A stretch of DNA of 64,000 nt from Calliopum simillimum (Eukaryota > Arthropoda > Insecta > Diptera > Lauxaniidae). Each line of letters starts with the position of its first letter. Position 1 is the stretch's first letter. The notes below the pieces were generated by a model. It did no database searches. It saw only the letters and a list, made by a program, of their open reading frames with translations, and was not told where the DNA came from. Positions 12,198-23,957 of the stretch are shown piece after piece. Position numbers and translations under genes: made by a program. The stretch lies in contig OX638370.1 of NCBI GenBank assembly GCA_951812925.1, positions 105,848,897 through 105,912,896 of the forward strand. Direction: 5' to 3'.

Positions 12198-13787
12198 CAT
12201 GGCACCTCGTTAATTAATGCATTTGGAGTTCCAAGTACAGAATTTTTAACAACTAATTACATGCATTTTTTACAGCGCATAAGTGTCGTTATTTATAGCT
12301 CTATGTGCGTGTGTGTGTATATAATTAAATGTGTGTGCTGTGTGTATTCGTGTGAATTACAACTCCATATATGACCAAGTGCGGGCTGACAGTGTGTGCA
12401 CAACAAATACATACATACAACCATTAATGAAATCGAGAGCAAATAACTTTTCCTTTAAGCGATCTAATCGGTGTTGCTGTTGTTATTGTTGTTTTTGTTT
12501 TTGTTACCATTGCCTGCTACACAGTTGTTAATGATGACCATGACCACAATGGGGCAACAAAGTCACAGACAGACATACTCAGATAGAGACACATAGACAC
12601 ATGGATGGTCAAGCCCTGCAAAATGAACATTTTGTTGTCTTTCCGTTTGTTGTTATTCCAACTGCTGCTGCTGCTTCTGTAGTTGTTGTTTTTTCCTGCT
12701 GCTGTTGCTGTTACTGTGTGTGTGTGCCACTAACAAAGACATTGACAAACTCGTACTTGTCACTTATTAACAACGTACACAACGCATAGTGAGTAGTTTA
12801 CGTAGTTCGTTAAGTCGTCGCACCACGTTAAGTCAGCCGAAATGATTTGAATTTACGGTAAAGCGCGCCGCACATGAAAGTTTTTGGGGGGAAAATTTAT
12901 TGCGTTATCCATGAAGCGTGTGAAAATCACAGCTTGCATGAAGTTAATGATGAAGTTCGTGAAGAGCAGCCATTTCGGTTAAGTTGGATAACTCATTTTG
13001 AAACTGCAAACTGTTAGAATATGTCTGGACTGTTGAGATATAGCCACTGACAGTTGTAAATTAACGAAATGCCTGAGAGTTTTGAATCTTTTTGATTAAA
13101 AATGTAAACAATAAATTTCACAGTATGACTCCTGAGTTCAATGGCAACCTGAGCTAACACTACACCTTCATGGTAACTACTACCGTAATGAAAGCTACTA
13201 TGGTAGCCATCACCTTGTTGCCTTAGAAAATCTTGTAGATAAAAGGAATAACAAAAAAAAAAAAAAATCTTAAATTAATTACCAAGATGAAAATTAATCG
13301 CTGTCCACTTTCTGTTGCTGCTTTGTGTACGGAATAAATCTTAAAGCTCATGAAAAGCAGAATAAAGAAAATACAAAAAACAGGAAAAAGCAAAAGTGAA
13401 GAAGAATAAACAATGCAAATGACTAAGCAAATTGCAAAGGACCTCGCTGAAATACAGCAACAAAGGAAATGAATGAATAGCTATGACAATAATGCTGGGA
13501 GATATGTACATAATTATAATACAGGAAGGAAATTATAAGTTTTATTGTTTCGAGTTATAAAATAATCTTTTATGTTATTTATAACTTTTCGAAACATTGA
13601 GTTTCCAGAAAATACTCTCTTTATCGAAATTGCCTTGATTGTATGTATATCTAAATTGAAATGAATTTGAGAAAATCTGAAAGGTTAGAATTGAATTATA
13701 CAGAAATGTGTTTAAATTTCTGAAAATATTGGATTATTTCAAAATATGGAAACGGCCGTTATATTAAAAAATTTAGAAAAAAAGAAA
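12198..13787. other. Intergenic DNA with (GTT)n/(CTG)n microsatellites
   Basis: A (TG)n-like tract lies near 12,306-12,345, GTT/TGT-rich runs near 12,473-12,505, and CTG/TGC-rich runs near 12,660-12,715. No supportable gene. Confidence 0.45.
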
Positions 13788-13789
13788 TA

Positions 13790-14343
13790 GAGTAGAACGG
13801 GGTAATGTCGTGCAGGGGGTAATGTCGTGCACTGGCTGTTTTAGCCCAAAGAATGGAATGATTTACCAACTGTTTGTAAAGTAGGGACCTGCTGACCTAC
13901 TGAGCTTATGCATATAATACTAGCAATTTTCACCAGTTCGTCTCGACAGAGTAACTTTTTTTTCAAAACGCACGCTTTCGGGACGATAAAAGTGTTTTTT
14001 CATCGGGTCAGAAAAATAATTTTCCTTGCGGGAAAATATACCAGATAAGTGTTTTCTGAAACGAAATATCTTGCCAAAGAAAAGAAGTATTTGGTTTTCG
14101 AAAAAACTTTGGGCTTCACCGAGTTATCGAAGTTGACCATTAAAACGACCATTGGGGTAATGTCGTGAACATTTTTTTTCTTCACTTACACAAACACAAT
14201 TTCTCTCTACACAAATGTTGTTACACATGGATGTAACCAACGAAATTATCTTTCGATCGGATGCTTACTCGTTGCATTCACTTGAGATGTACGGCTTTAC
14301 GAGCATGTCAAAGTTGAGTGCACGACATTGCCCCGTTCTACTC
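13790..14343. mobile_element. MITE with 25-bp TIRs and TA target duplication
   Basis: The left terminus GAGTAGAACGGGGTAATGTC (13,790 on) matches the complement of the right terminus ending at 14,343 over 25 bp with one mismatch. Both ends are flanked by TA (13,788-13,789 and 14,344-14,345), consistent with a Tc1/mariner-type target site. The subterminal phrase GGGGTAATGTCGTGCA is repeated right after the left TIR. No transposase frame. Confidence 0.75.
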
Positions 14344-14504
14344 TACACAACGTATTATGTACTTCACACTTGTATAATAATGAATAAATACATGATAATG
14401 CTAAATCTCCTCTAATAGAACCACTACCTATCATTTCTCACACATTTTGGTACCTTTACTATACTCGGAAAACAATGCACGACATTACCCCACAAATTTT
14501 GAGG

Positions 14505-14698
14505 GGGGTAATGTCGTGCACATTTTTTTTTTCTTCACTTACACAAACACAATTTCTTGCTACACAAATGTTGTTACACACGGATGTAACCAACGAAATT
14601 ATCTTTCGATAGGATGCTTACTCGTCGCATTCGCTTGAGATGTACGGCTTTACGAGCATGTCAAAGTTGAGTGCACGACATTGCCCCGTTCTACTCTA
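14505..14698. repeat. Direct duplicate of the MITE right end
   Basis: 14,505-14,698 repeats 14,154-14,345 at over 95% by eye, including the right TIR and flanking TA. The 160 bp between them (14,346-14,504) holds one more inverted copy of the GGGGTAATGTCGTGCA motif at about 14,475-14,490. It looks like a partial tandem duplication or a second, truncated insertion. Confidence 0.75.
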
Positions 14699-14757
14699 AT
14701 ATAAGAAAACTTTTTAAAAGTCGTAAAATCTTCAAAAATATTGAAAGCTTGATTTAT

Positions 14758-16345
14758 GGGTGGTTCTCCAAAAAATGTACCATTCATTATCCCGGGGCTT
14801 AAACCCATGTTAAAATTTAAAATTCGATATTTTAACTATTTAAATAAGATATTTAACCAGAGCTTCTACACGAATTCCACAAAAAAAAAAAAAAAAAAAA
14901 AAAAAATTTTTAATATTTTACTATGAAATTATAACATAAAGTATTCAAATGTCATTCTCCGTCCTATTCCCAACCACTTTGTAGTGCACTAAACTTGCCC
15001 GTTTTGCCTTTTACGTTATTTTCCAAAAAAAAAAAAAAAAAAAACGTAAACGACATTTATATTTCAGCAACTGTTTTTCTGTGTTAACTCTACGAATTAT
15101 TTTTTTTATATAGAATTGAATAACCATGGAATTTTGTCCCTCAATTTAGACAATCTCCCGTCAGTTTTCTTATTCTTTCTGTACATTTTTTTAATATTGA
15201 GTGAATAGTAAACTGAAAGTGTGGAGAAAGAGAAGATTCTTTGTTTTTTCAGCTCACTCAATTTTTGTTTTTCGACAGTGAGTGTTTGTGTGTTAAAAAA
15301 AAAAAAAAAAAAAAAAAAATTGTAAAGAACGCAAGTGTGCATCATTCTCCGCATAAGTTTTTTTATATTACTAAATATATTACTTTATCTTTATATAAGT
15401 AAAACATTGAACCATTACGGGGGCTATCCACCAGTTTCAACATTTAAAAAAAAATTGTTATTTTCATTGTGATATTATTGTTTATGCAACATTTCGTCAT
15501 TCTCCGTTTCATCATTCTCCGTCGTTTTTTTGTAACATTTCAACATTCTTCGTTTAGGAACCCTCCACCTGGTTGCTTAAACTTTTTATTTAAAAAATAA
15601 GAACTAAAATTTAGTCTTAAAACACCTAAATAAACTTTTTAAAAATCCAACATAAATTTTTAGGGTTGCCACCTGGTTATTTTCGAAAATCTTACATTAT
15701 TCTTATTTTTTTTGACTAAATTGAAATTTTTGGTTTCACGGGTGCTCAGATAAACTTTTTTAATATTATAAAAAACTTTCAGTGTTACCACCCGGTTTTT
15801 TTTGCTAGTTTCGCTTAAACCATTTATTTAAAAAAAAAAATAAAAATTTAGTCTTAAAACACTTAAATAAAGTTTTTAAAAATCCAACATACATTTTAAG
15901 GGTTGCCACCTGGTTATTTAGCATCAAAAGTTTTCGCTCTATTTTTAAGACTACATTTTTGTTATTTTTTTATAATAAATGATTTAAGCAAAACTTAAAA
16001 AAAAAACACCATATAGCAACCCTGCAAATTTTTGAACAATTTTAAAAAAGTTAATATGAGCGTTTCTGAAAAAAAAAAAATTTTAGTTAGTCAAAAAAAG
16101 TAAGAATTATGTAAGATTTTCGAAAATAAACAGGTGATCACCCTAAAAATGTATGTGGGATTTTTCAAAAGTTTACTTAAAAAAACATATGGCAACCCTG
16201 AAAGTTTGTGTTCGTTTTCTAAAAATGTTCCAGAAGTTAAAGTCATTATATTCTATGCCTTCAAGTAATAAAAAATTGCATAAAAAAGGTGGGAACAGAA
16301 GTAGGCATGTTTTGGTACATTTTTTGGAAATTTACCCAAATATGT
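14758..16345 (+). mobile_element. Composite repeat with ATTCTCCG and 117-bp units, copy 1
   Basis: This shares with 37,576-38,727, in the same order: TCCAAAAAATGTACCATTCA at the start, several CATTCTCCG motifs, AGGGTTGCCACCTGGTTATT units (15,661; 15,783; 15,899) spaced 117-120 bp, then units in the opposite orientation (GGCAACCCTGAAAG) and a common tail AAGGTGGGAACA/GGCATGTTTTG. Copy 1 has an extra block around 14,870-15,340 with long A runs. Confidence 0.7.
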
Positions 16346-16437
16346 AATTCATTTAAGAGAAAAACAGGAATAACATACTTATTTCTTTATTTATTTTTAA
16401 TCTTCATACTTTTTATATTCTATGTGCATTCATTTTG

Positions 16438-17118
16438 TACTTCCGTTTGTAACGCAGAGAAGGAGGCGTGGCAGTTATGAAAAGAAAGTATGTATATTTT
16501 TCATCAGCATTATCACCTGAGTTGATAATGATATGCCCGTCTGTCTGGATTTCTAACCGTTGCAACCTCAAAAACACCCAGGTAAAAAATTTCGTCTCGA
16601 AACTTTAATGATTTCGACATTTGGCCAGCTTTTAGTAATTTTGAACCAGTGTGCGTTGAAATCATCTTAATATTTTACCAAAGCTAGATAATTCAATACC
16701 TCTATCTTCAAAGTGAGCTTTTTAGATTGAAAAGGAGAGCGATTGATTAATGAGCACGCCTACCGCCCATATAAAAAATTTATTGAAAATACAACTTTTG
16801 GAGTAATTATCACTACAATGCAACCAAAATGCGCATAGATTTTAAGGATAGTAAGCACAAGCTCAGAGAAAAAATTAGGCAAAGGCGGACAAGAGGCCAT
16901 GGCACCTCCCATATAAGCAAAAACTTCAAAATGCTACAATGAAAACATCTTTTGTATCAATTCAACCAAATTTCACTCAAACACTGAGGACATTAAGTGA
17001 AAGTTCTGAGCAAAAACTATGTGGATTTGGACAAGTGGCCGTGGCACCTCCCACACTAGCAAAATTTTCAAAACACTGAGGTATAGTGTATTTAATGTTT
17101 GGCCAGGCCAAAAGTAAC
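16438..17118 (+). mobile_element. mini-me-like repeat, copy B
   Basis: This starts with TTCCGTTTGTAACGCAGAGA, has the core region with GCCCGTCTGTCTGG at about 16,534, and ends with TTTGGCCAGGCCAAAAGTAA. It is collinear with the copy at 29,134-29,932 and diverged. Confidence 0.7.
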
Positions 17119-18250
17119 GTTTTTTTGTAGTTTTGGTTTTATATCGATTTTATAAATTTATGTATATTGATGTTTAGATCTATCGATATCAGTTCATTAT
17201 CTCTAATTCTATACGTAAAGTGAACTTTAAGGTGCATTCTGATTAAACATTATAACTAAAAAAAAACAATTTTAAATTTAATTACTACATTTCATTATGA
17301 TTAAATTTTTGTTGCTGTTGTTATCTAAATAAATAATATTTTGTATTTTGTGGCTACATTTTAGAATACCGAGAGCTGCAATCGAATAGCAGGCAGCATC
17401 GACAAGAGAGAGCGCCGCACAACGTATAGCAGAGGCGTTAGAGAGCGGTTAGAATGTAGACCACAATTTTAATGGATATAGAATGCTTTTGTAAACATTT
17501 GAATGTGCGTGTGTGTGTGTGCAAGGATTTAGTGCAAAATCTGTATTATTTTTTTTGTTTGTTTGTTAATTTTCTACTCACATATAAGTATCTTTTAGTA
17601 TTTGTGGTATTTGATAATGAAAATTTAATAAAATTAGAAATTTAATTTAATTTCGTGTTTTTTTTTTTTTTGCATTAGGGCACCTTTAGTTTTAATGATG
17701 ACCTACTTTGGTTTCAAATGTTTAATTTTAAATGGATAAGAGTTTTGTTTTTGTTTGATATTTTTCTTACAAATTTTCCTTGCATTTGCATGTCTACTGC
17801 TAATATTAATAATAAATGTTGTTGTTTTAAAAGTGTTGCCTTGTTAATTTTGTTTTGTGCAATAATTTGTCAATCACGCTATGACGTGACTAACTCAATA
17901 CAATAAGAAAAAGTTCTACACAAAAAGCAAAACCACATAAACTGCAAACTAACCAAATTGATGTAATTGTAGTGAAAATTAGCTCAAATATTTGTGTGTG
18001 AATTGTGTGCTACTGATACATACATACATATTTATGTACCTGTATATGAAAAAAGTAACAAAAGAAAATCCCCGACTATATTTATAATGTAATTGGAAAA
18101 GTTTTTTCTTTGTTTTTTTTTTTTTTAATAAAAAAAAACGGAAACCGTTATCTACTTCTTTAAAATTATTATTTTTTTCTTTAACTTATATTACAATTTT
18201 TATAAGTTTATATATTTTTTCCAAAATTTTAAAGTTTTTTTTTTTTATAA
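17119..18250. other. AT-rich intergenic DNA
   Basis: A (GT)n tract lies near 17,505-17,521, with long T/A runs near 18,110-18,140. No gene or paired repeat recognised. Confidence 0.45.
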
Positions 18251-18254
18251 TGTT

Positions 18255-18994
18255 GCCTACACTGCAGTATTTTGAAAATTTTGCTTATATGAGAGGTGCC
18301 ATGCCTTCTTGTCCGAGTGCACCAAGTTTTTGCTCAGAGCTTTCGTTTATAGTTCTTAGTGTCTGAGTAAAATTTGGTTCGATTAACTCAAAAAACGTTG
18401 TCAGTATAGCGTTTTGAAGCTTTTGCTTATATGGGGGTTGCCACGCCCTCTTGTCCAAGTTTGTGTAGTTTTAGCTCAGATCGTGCATTTATAGTTCTTG
18501 TTATTTGAGTGAAATTTAGTGTGATTATCTCAAAAAACTTTTTCAGTATATCATTTTTAAAGCTTTTGCTTATATAGGAGGTGCCACGCCCTCTTGTCTG
18601 AATTCATCCAGTTTTTGCTCAAAACTTGTGCTTACAGTTTGTAGTATATATGTGTATTTTGGTTGCATTTTCGTAAAAAATGCTCCAAAAGTTGTATTTT
18701 GAATATATTTTTTGTGTAGGCGGTAGGCGTCTCCGTTGACCGATTTCGATCATTTTCAATTCCACGAGCGAACTTTGACGACGGAGGTAGTATACTAAAT
18801 TTCATTGAATTATCTTGCTTAGTTTTCCCAAAAAATGCATTTCTACAAGCAGCCAGCCAGACAGACAGACATGTCTGTATCGACTCAGGAGGTGACGCTG
18901 ATCAGGAATATATATACTTTTCCATATCTGCCACGCCCCCTTCTTTTCATTACAAACGGAAGGATAAAGTGAATATACCCTGGGTGTAGGGCAT
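18255..18994 (-). mobile_element. mini-me-like repeat, copy C
   Basis: This is the reverse orientation of the 29-kb copy: TTGCTTATATGAGAGGTGCC near the left end, GTCTGTATCGACTCAGGAGG at about 18,875 (core), a TATATATA tract at 18,909-18,917 and AAAGTGAATATACCCTGGG at the right end. Confidence 0.75.
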
Positions 18995-19009
18995 TAAAAT
19001 CCAATATAT

Positions 19010-19940
19010 TGGTAAAAGTCAAAAAGTAACGAAGACCATCTAAAATATTGTGAAAAATCCAATTGTATCGAAAAACATCATAAATATCGGTAAAAGTGAA
19101 AAAGTATCAAAAAACATCTAAAATATCGATATAAGTCTTAAAGCATCGATAAACATCCAAATTATCGATAAAATTCCAAAACTATCCGAAGGTATCGAAA
19201 AAGTCCAAAAGTATCGAAAAAATCCAAAATATCGGTAAGAGTCAAAAAGTATCGAAAAACATCTAAAATATCAGTTAAAGTCTGAAAGTATCAAAAAACA
19301 TCTAAAATATTCGAAAAAATTCAAGATATCGATAAAAGTCCAAAAGTATCGAAAAAAATCCAAAATATTAAGAAAGTTCAAAAGTATGGAAAAAAATCTG
19401 AATTATCAGTAAAAGTCTAAAAAGATCGAAAGTATCCTTAATATTGGGAAAGTCGAAAGTTATCGAAAAACATCCAATATATTAGGAAAAATCCAAGGGT
19501 ATCGAAAAAATCCAAAATATCGGTAAAAGTCAAAAAGTATCGAAAAACATCGAAAATATCAGTTAAAGTCTGAAAGTATCGAAAAACATCTAAAATATTG
19601 ATTAAAGTCTTAAAGTATTGAAAAACATCTGAAATATTTTCAAAAATCCAATGGAAGATATCGATAAAATTCCAAAATATCGGTAAAAGTCTAAAAGTAT
19701 CAAAAAACTTCCAAAATATCGGTAAAAGTCCAATAGTATCAAAAAATGTCCAAAGTGTTGGTAAAAGTGAAAACTCCAAAAGTATCGAAAAACTCCAAAA
19801 TATCTAAAAGTATCGAAAAACATTCAAAATATTGAGAAAGTCCAAAAATATCGACAATATCCAAAATATCGGTAAAAGTCAAAAAGTATCGAAAAACATC
19901 CAAAACACTGGTAAAAGACAAAAAGTATTAAAACATTTAA
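19010..19940. repeat. Minisatellite, about 39-bp unit
   Basis: Units of the form AAAAGTATCGAAAAACATC followed by AAAATATCGGTAAAAGTC recur throughout; for example GTATC at 19,211, 19,249 and 19,288 (38-39 bp apart). Units vary by substitutions and small indels. Open frames across it on the minus strand are artefacts of the 13-codon period. Confidence 0.85.
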
Positions 19941-19945
19941 AGTAT

Positions 19946-21300
19946 TGATGAAAATGAATAAATTTTTTTTTCAAGTTTAGAAATGTCTTTTAAGATCCGT
20001 TTTAGGAAAGACTTTCGACAAATAATTACTTTTTTCTTTCACAATAACTTTTAGGATCATCTGAGTTAAATGATGTGACTTTTTAAAAATAAATGTAGTC
20101 CAAGAGTCAATTAGCTTTATAGATTCACACAAATATTTCGCAATTGTTTTCATGGCCAAAAGAATATTATTTTTAAAATAAATTTCGTTTAAAATTCCGC
20201 TGAAAATTACTTTTGTGGAAATATATTGCAAATTAAACGGATTCCAAGCTTACGAGGATATTTGAGAATATTTTTGCACCAAAAAAAAAAAAAAAATACT
20301 TTGCATTCCGAATTATTTTGTTGTTGTTGTTGCACTGATTGGCTCAACTCAACAATCTGCACAAAAATGTTCGTTTATTTAAATTTACATTGCATTATTT
20401 ATTCTCTCTCTTCTATTTCATTTTCTTTCTCTATTTTCCAATCGCTAACACATTTTGTTTTTTGTAGTCTACTACTTTTCTCTGTGTAAGTGCAGCTCGC
20501 AGCGCTTTTTTTCTACTCCTTTTTGCATTTATTTTTTTCATACAAATTTCATTTGTTTATCCATGCAATGTAATAAGAGTGCAAAAAAAGTAAGGAAAAA
20601 TATTTTAAATGAAAATTGTTTTGAAAAAAGGAAAAACTTAAACAAAATGAAATGAAATAGAAATAATTTTACACTCAGCAAATAAAATGCATTTGCACAC
20701 AATGTGTTATGTATTTACATACACACACATACACACATCGTTGTTGTTAGTGTTGTTCAATTTGGCCTATTGGCTAAATGTGTAAATAACCATTGTGAAG
20801 TACAATTGATGGCCTATTTGGAAAAATAACCGAGAACGAAGAAAAACACCAATCAACAATTGCATTTTCAATAAAATCACAGCTGTAAAGTGCTGGAAAA
20901 CAATCAAAATGTTACAGAATAGTCGAGTGCTTTTATTAAATATCGATAAACTTTTGGTTCATTTTAGAATCCATATTAGCAGTGTAAGCGATTTCTTTTG
21001 GTTATATAGCAAAAACTTGTTCATAAGCAAATGAAACTAGTACGGCTGATATATCGGCATTTTCGCTAAAAGGTACACCATGATCAAAATATTAAAAGTT
21101 ACTAAAAAGTTTTAATTTTATGATATTATCCTAGAGAAACTTTTAAATTTTTCAAATTTAAGCAATTCACACATTAGTAAATTCATTAACCCTGCTGATC
21201 AAACTGACTCCAAAGTTGCACAAATGTAATGATAATTTTATATTGAACTAATTAAACAGTAATTTTTGCAATTTTTCAACAACAGACGAAAGCAAGTGTT
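19946..21300. other. AT-rich intergenic DNA
   Basis: The stretch contains GTT-rich microsatellite at 20,317-20,332 and CA-rich bases near 20,720-20,738. No supportable gene. Confidence 0.45.
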
Positions 21301-21311
21301 AACATGGAAAT

Positions 21312-21392
21312 TGATTACATATGTTTCGGCTACTTCCACATACATATTTATATATTTTCATATATAAACATGTATATAGCCTCATCAGATCA
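21312..21392 (-). ncRNA. Hammerhead ribozyme with extended stem II (copy 1)
   Basis: Read on the minus strand: stem I 5' strand UGAU (21,392-21,389); core CUGAUGA (21,388-21,382); stem II GGCUA (21,381-21,377) pairing with UAGCC (21,332-21,328), topped by a long AU-rich hairpin; GAAA (21,327-21,324); palindromic stem III ACAU/AUGU; A at 21,316 in the cleavage position, which is allowed since any base except G is tolerated; stem I 3' strand AUCA (21,315-21,312). Compared with the copy near 47.4 kb, stems I and II have different bases but remain paired, which is covariation supporting a real RNA fold. Confidence 0.8.
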
Positions 21393-21492
21393 GTTTTAGT
21401 TAAATCTTGCCAGAAACCGTACTCGAACCCGTGACTCCGGTTTTCTAATGAAAGAGAACGCGGTGCTTAAGCGATTGTGCTATAGGTCACGA
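21312..21492 (-). mobile_element. SINE-like element: tRNA-like head plus hammerhead
   Basis: On the minus strand a segment with Pol III-like signals precedes the ribozyme. It has an A-box-like TAGCACAATCGC near 21,480-21,469 and a good B box GGGTTCGAGTAC (21,430-21,419), about 30 nt before the CUGAUGA core. The layout (internal promoter, then hammerhead) recalls Schistosoma Sm-alpha-type SINE-like elements and animal retrozymes. The tRNA-like part lacks a clean cloverleaf, so it is not called a functional tRNA. Element ends are not defined. Confidence 0.55.
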
Positions 21493-22820
21493 GTAAACTC
21501 TCTGAAAAGGATCGCCATTATGAATAAATCATAAGGCTCACTAGCGCCGTCTGTTGTGTAGTTTTTATTTTTTAATAATTTTTAATTGGATGTGATTTTT
21601 TTCTAAAATCTTCATTAAGAGGCATAGTACATGATAACAGTTGTTTCAAAAGATCTCTTTTACAACATTGATGATATAAAACAAATAAAAAGAGAACATC
21701 GCATTCCCGAATAACTGTCAATTTTTTTGTTCTTTAGTCAAACTTCTACATTCCGGTTCGTCATTGAAAAAAATAATTTATCATCATTGCTTCACAAATC
21801 AAGTGCAAACCAAGCAGCAAGTGGGTCAAAAATTAAGTGTAAGTATAGCTTGTTACACCCAATTAAAAAAATAAAAAAATCTAAAGCAAAAAATAAAGCT
21901 ATTTGAAGTTGGTCACGTTCGTCACTTTTGGCTCAAAAGTTACGTATTTTTGAAATTTCATTCGACTGTAAAATTCTTAAACTACGTTTTGGATAAATCT
22001 TGTTATCCTAAGATCATACCTAATGAAATCATGCGAGGAAAATTTTCTAGGAATACATTAACCCATTATATACTGTTTTATGTTCTTTTTGAGACATTTT
22101 TCAAAAAGATTTTTTTATAATGGGTTGAAGTGTTCCGCAAAAATATTCTACGTAAAATTTCACTAGTGATCATCCTAAGCAAGAAATTCTTAGAACTTAA
22201 GAATAATGCATAAAGAAGTAATAAAAGTGTTCCACTTGTCAGATTAGCGAATTTCGCACTTACCATCAGAAAAGCGTGCAAGATTTTTTCTCTCCCAAAA
22301 CTGAATTTAGCTTAAAACAACCTCAGTAAATAAACTTAAAATACAGAAATATGCAAATTGTTACCCGATTGAATCATAATGAAAAAAATGTTACGTTCAT
22401 ATTATCACATATCGATTTGGATTATGATCAAAACAAAACAAAATACAGAAGATATTTGAATCAAATAAAATACATAAATAAGTAACATTATTGCATAAGA
22501 TTCTTAAATAAGTTGCACTAAAAAATTCTGACTTGTTTCGCTGAATTCTGACTTTCTTTGTATAGGCACAAAACTACTGCTATTTTTGTCACGTTCGTTT
22601 TGTGTCTGTTTTTGCGTGTATCTTGGAACCAGGACTTTGCCTTCTATTAACGTTTGCACTAATTATAGTGCTACATAAGAGCTATAATCTAAAGTAAAAA
22701 CTAAAATAAAAATATGTTTAACTTCCACCTTTTTTGCACTTTTAGTCTGTACGACGGTTACGTTCGCCATTTCGAAAATGTCCATATGTATTGTAAGTAT
22801 ATGGCGTGTCAAAAAAAGAA
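21493..22820. other. AT-rich intergenic DNA
   Basis: Only short, domain-free frames occur (for example 22,078-22,281 and 22,663-22,875, minus). Nothing recognised. Confidence 0.45.
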
Positions 22821-22821
22821 A

Positions 22822-22970
22822 ATGCCCTACACCGTGATATTGTAAAAAACTTTGCTTGTATAAGAGGTGCCACACCCTCTTTTACGTTTTCGTTTAGAAG
22901 TTACCTTTGATGTTTCTAGTATTAGCATCTATTTTGGTTGTATTTCCATTGATACTGCTCGAAATAAAGC
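22822..22970 (-). mobile_element. mini-me-like fragment, copy D
   Basis: Partial match to the body of the family in reverse orientation: TTTGCTTGTATAAGAGGTGC at 22,851 and ATTTTGGTTGTATTTCC at 22,932. Both ends are missing. Confidence 0.5.
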
Positions 22971-23890
22971 TTTTCGAATGGTTTTTTGTATAGACTGGTT
23001 CAAAATTCGTACAAGCTGGACAATACTTGAACAAAATATTGTCTTGAGTTGACCTTTTATAGACTGTACTATCTAACTGATAGACCTCAAAAAATGTATA
23101 AGAAACTAACAGGTATTCCGAAAAAGGCTCTTGGGTTCTCTCCAAAAGTACACTTCTCAGACGCAAAATTCTGTGATTTCACAAAGTCAGCTAATAGTGG
23201 TTATGATAAAAGCCTAGAACTTATTATGTTCCTTAAAGTTTCGCCTAGATTCTTCTTGTTTTAAGAAGATTGAAACCTTTTCTGACACATATAAAAAAAT
23301 TGAGTTGCCTTTTTAGCCCTTTTTGATTTACGCTATCTTTTTTGAAACGCCTTTAGAATGATTCAACTCCAAAATTGTGACTTTATTATACAGCTTATAG
23401 GTACTCCAAGGTAATGGAATATAGGTAAGACCCTATTCTATATAGATAAATTTACCATTGCATACAACTCTGTCAAACTTAAAGTTTTGAAATATGTTTT
23501 TAAATAATATATTAAAATTGTGCAAGTTTCATTTGGTGCCATTTCAAGTCTGCCATTTTGACTAAGATTCGGCTGAATATTTATGCAAATCATCCACAAT
23601 TTTAAATCCGCCAATAAATGTCATTAAATAACAAATTTAACTTTCTCCTGCCGCTACGCCATAAGCCTGAAAAAGCGTTTTCTCCAATTTCAAGCAAGGA
23701 TAACTTGAAATCCTACAGATAAATTGTCAATTCGAAGGATGCAGTCGGATTTAGAGTCAAAAAGTACATACGGCTGCGTATAAGTAATAAAAAGTTGATT
23801 CCATTTGTTTTTTGTGTGCCTGTGTAATCAGAGCAATTTTTTGCCATCGATCTGAAAATTCATACTTAGTGATATGAAATTCTTATTCAT
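22971..23890. other. AT-rich intergenic DNA
   Basis: No gene, RNA or paired repeat recognised. Confidence 0.4.
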
Positions 23891-23892
23891 AG

Positions 23893-23957
23893 TTCCCTAC
23901 ACAAAGGGTATATTCACTTTGTCCTTTCTTTTGCCATGCAAAGAAAGAGGCGTGGTA
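23893..23957 (+). mobile_element. mini-me-like terminal fragment, copy E
   Basis: CCCTACACAAAGGGTATATT and CACTTTGTCCTTTC followed by GAGGCGTGG match the first 65 bases of the copy at 29,134. It stops abruptly. Confidence 0.5.

Noticed and set aside
19438..19921. DVFRYF/DIFGLS repeat frames on the minus strand
   Set aside because: Artefact of the 39-bp (13-codon) tandem repeat.
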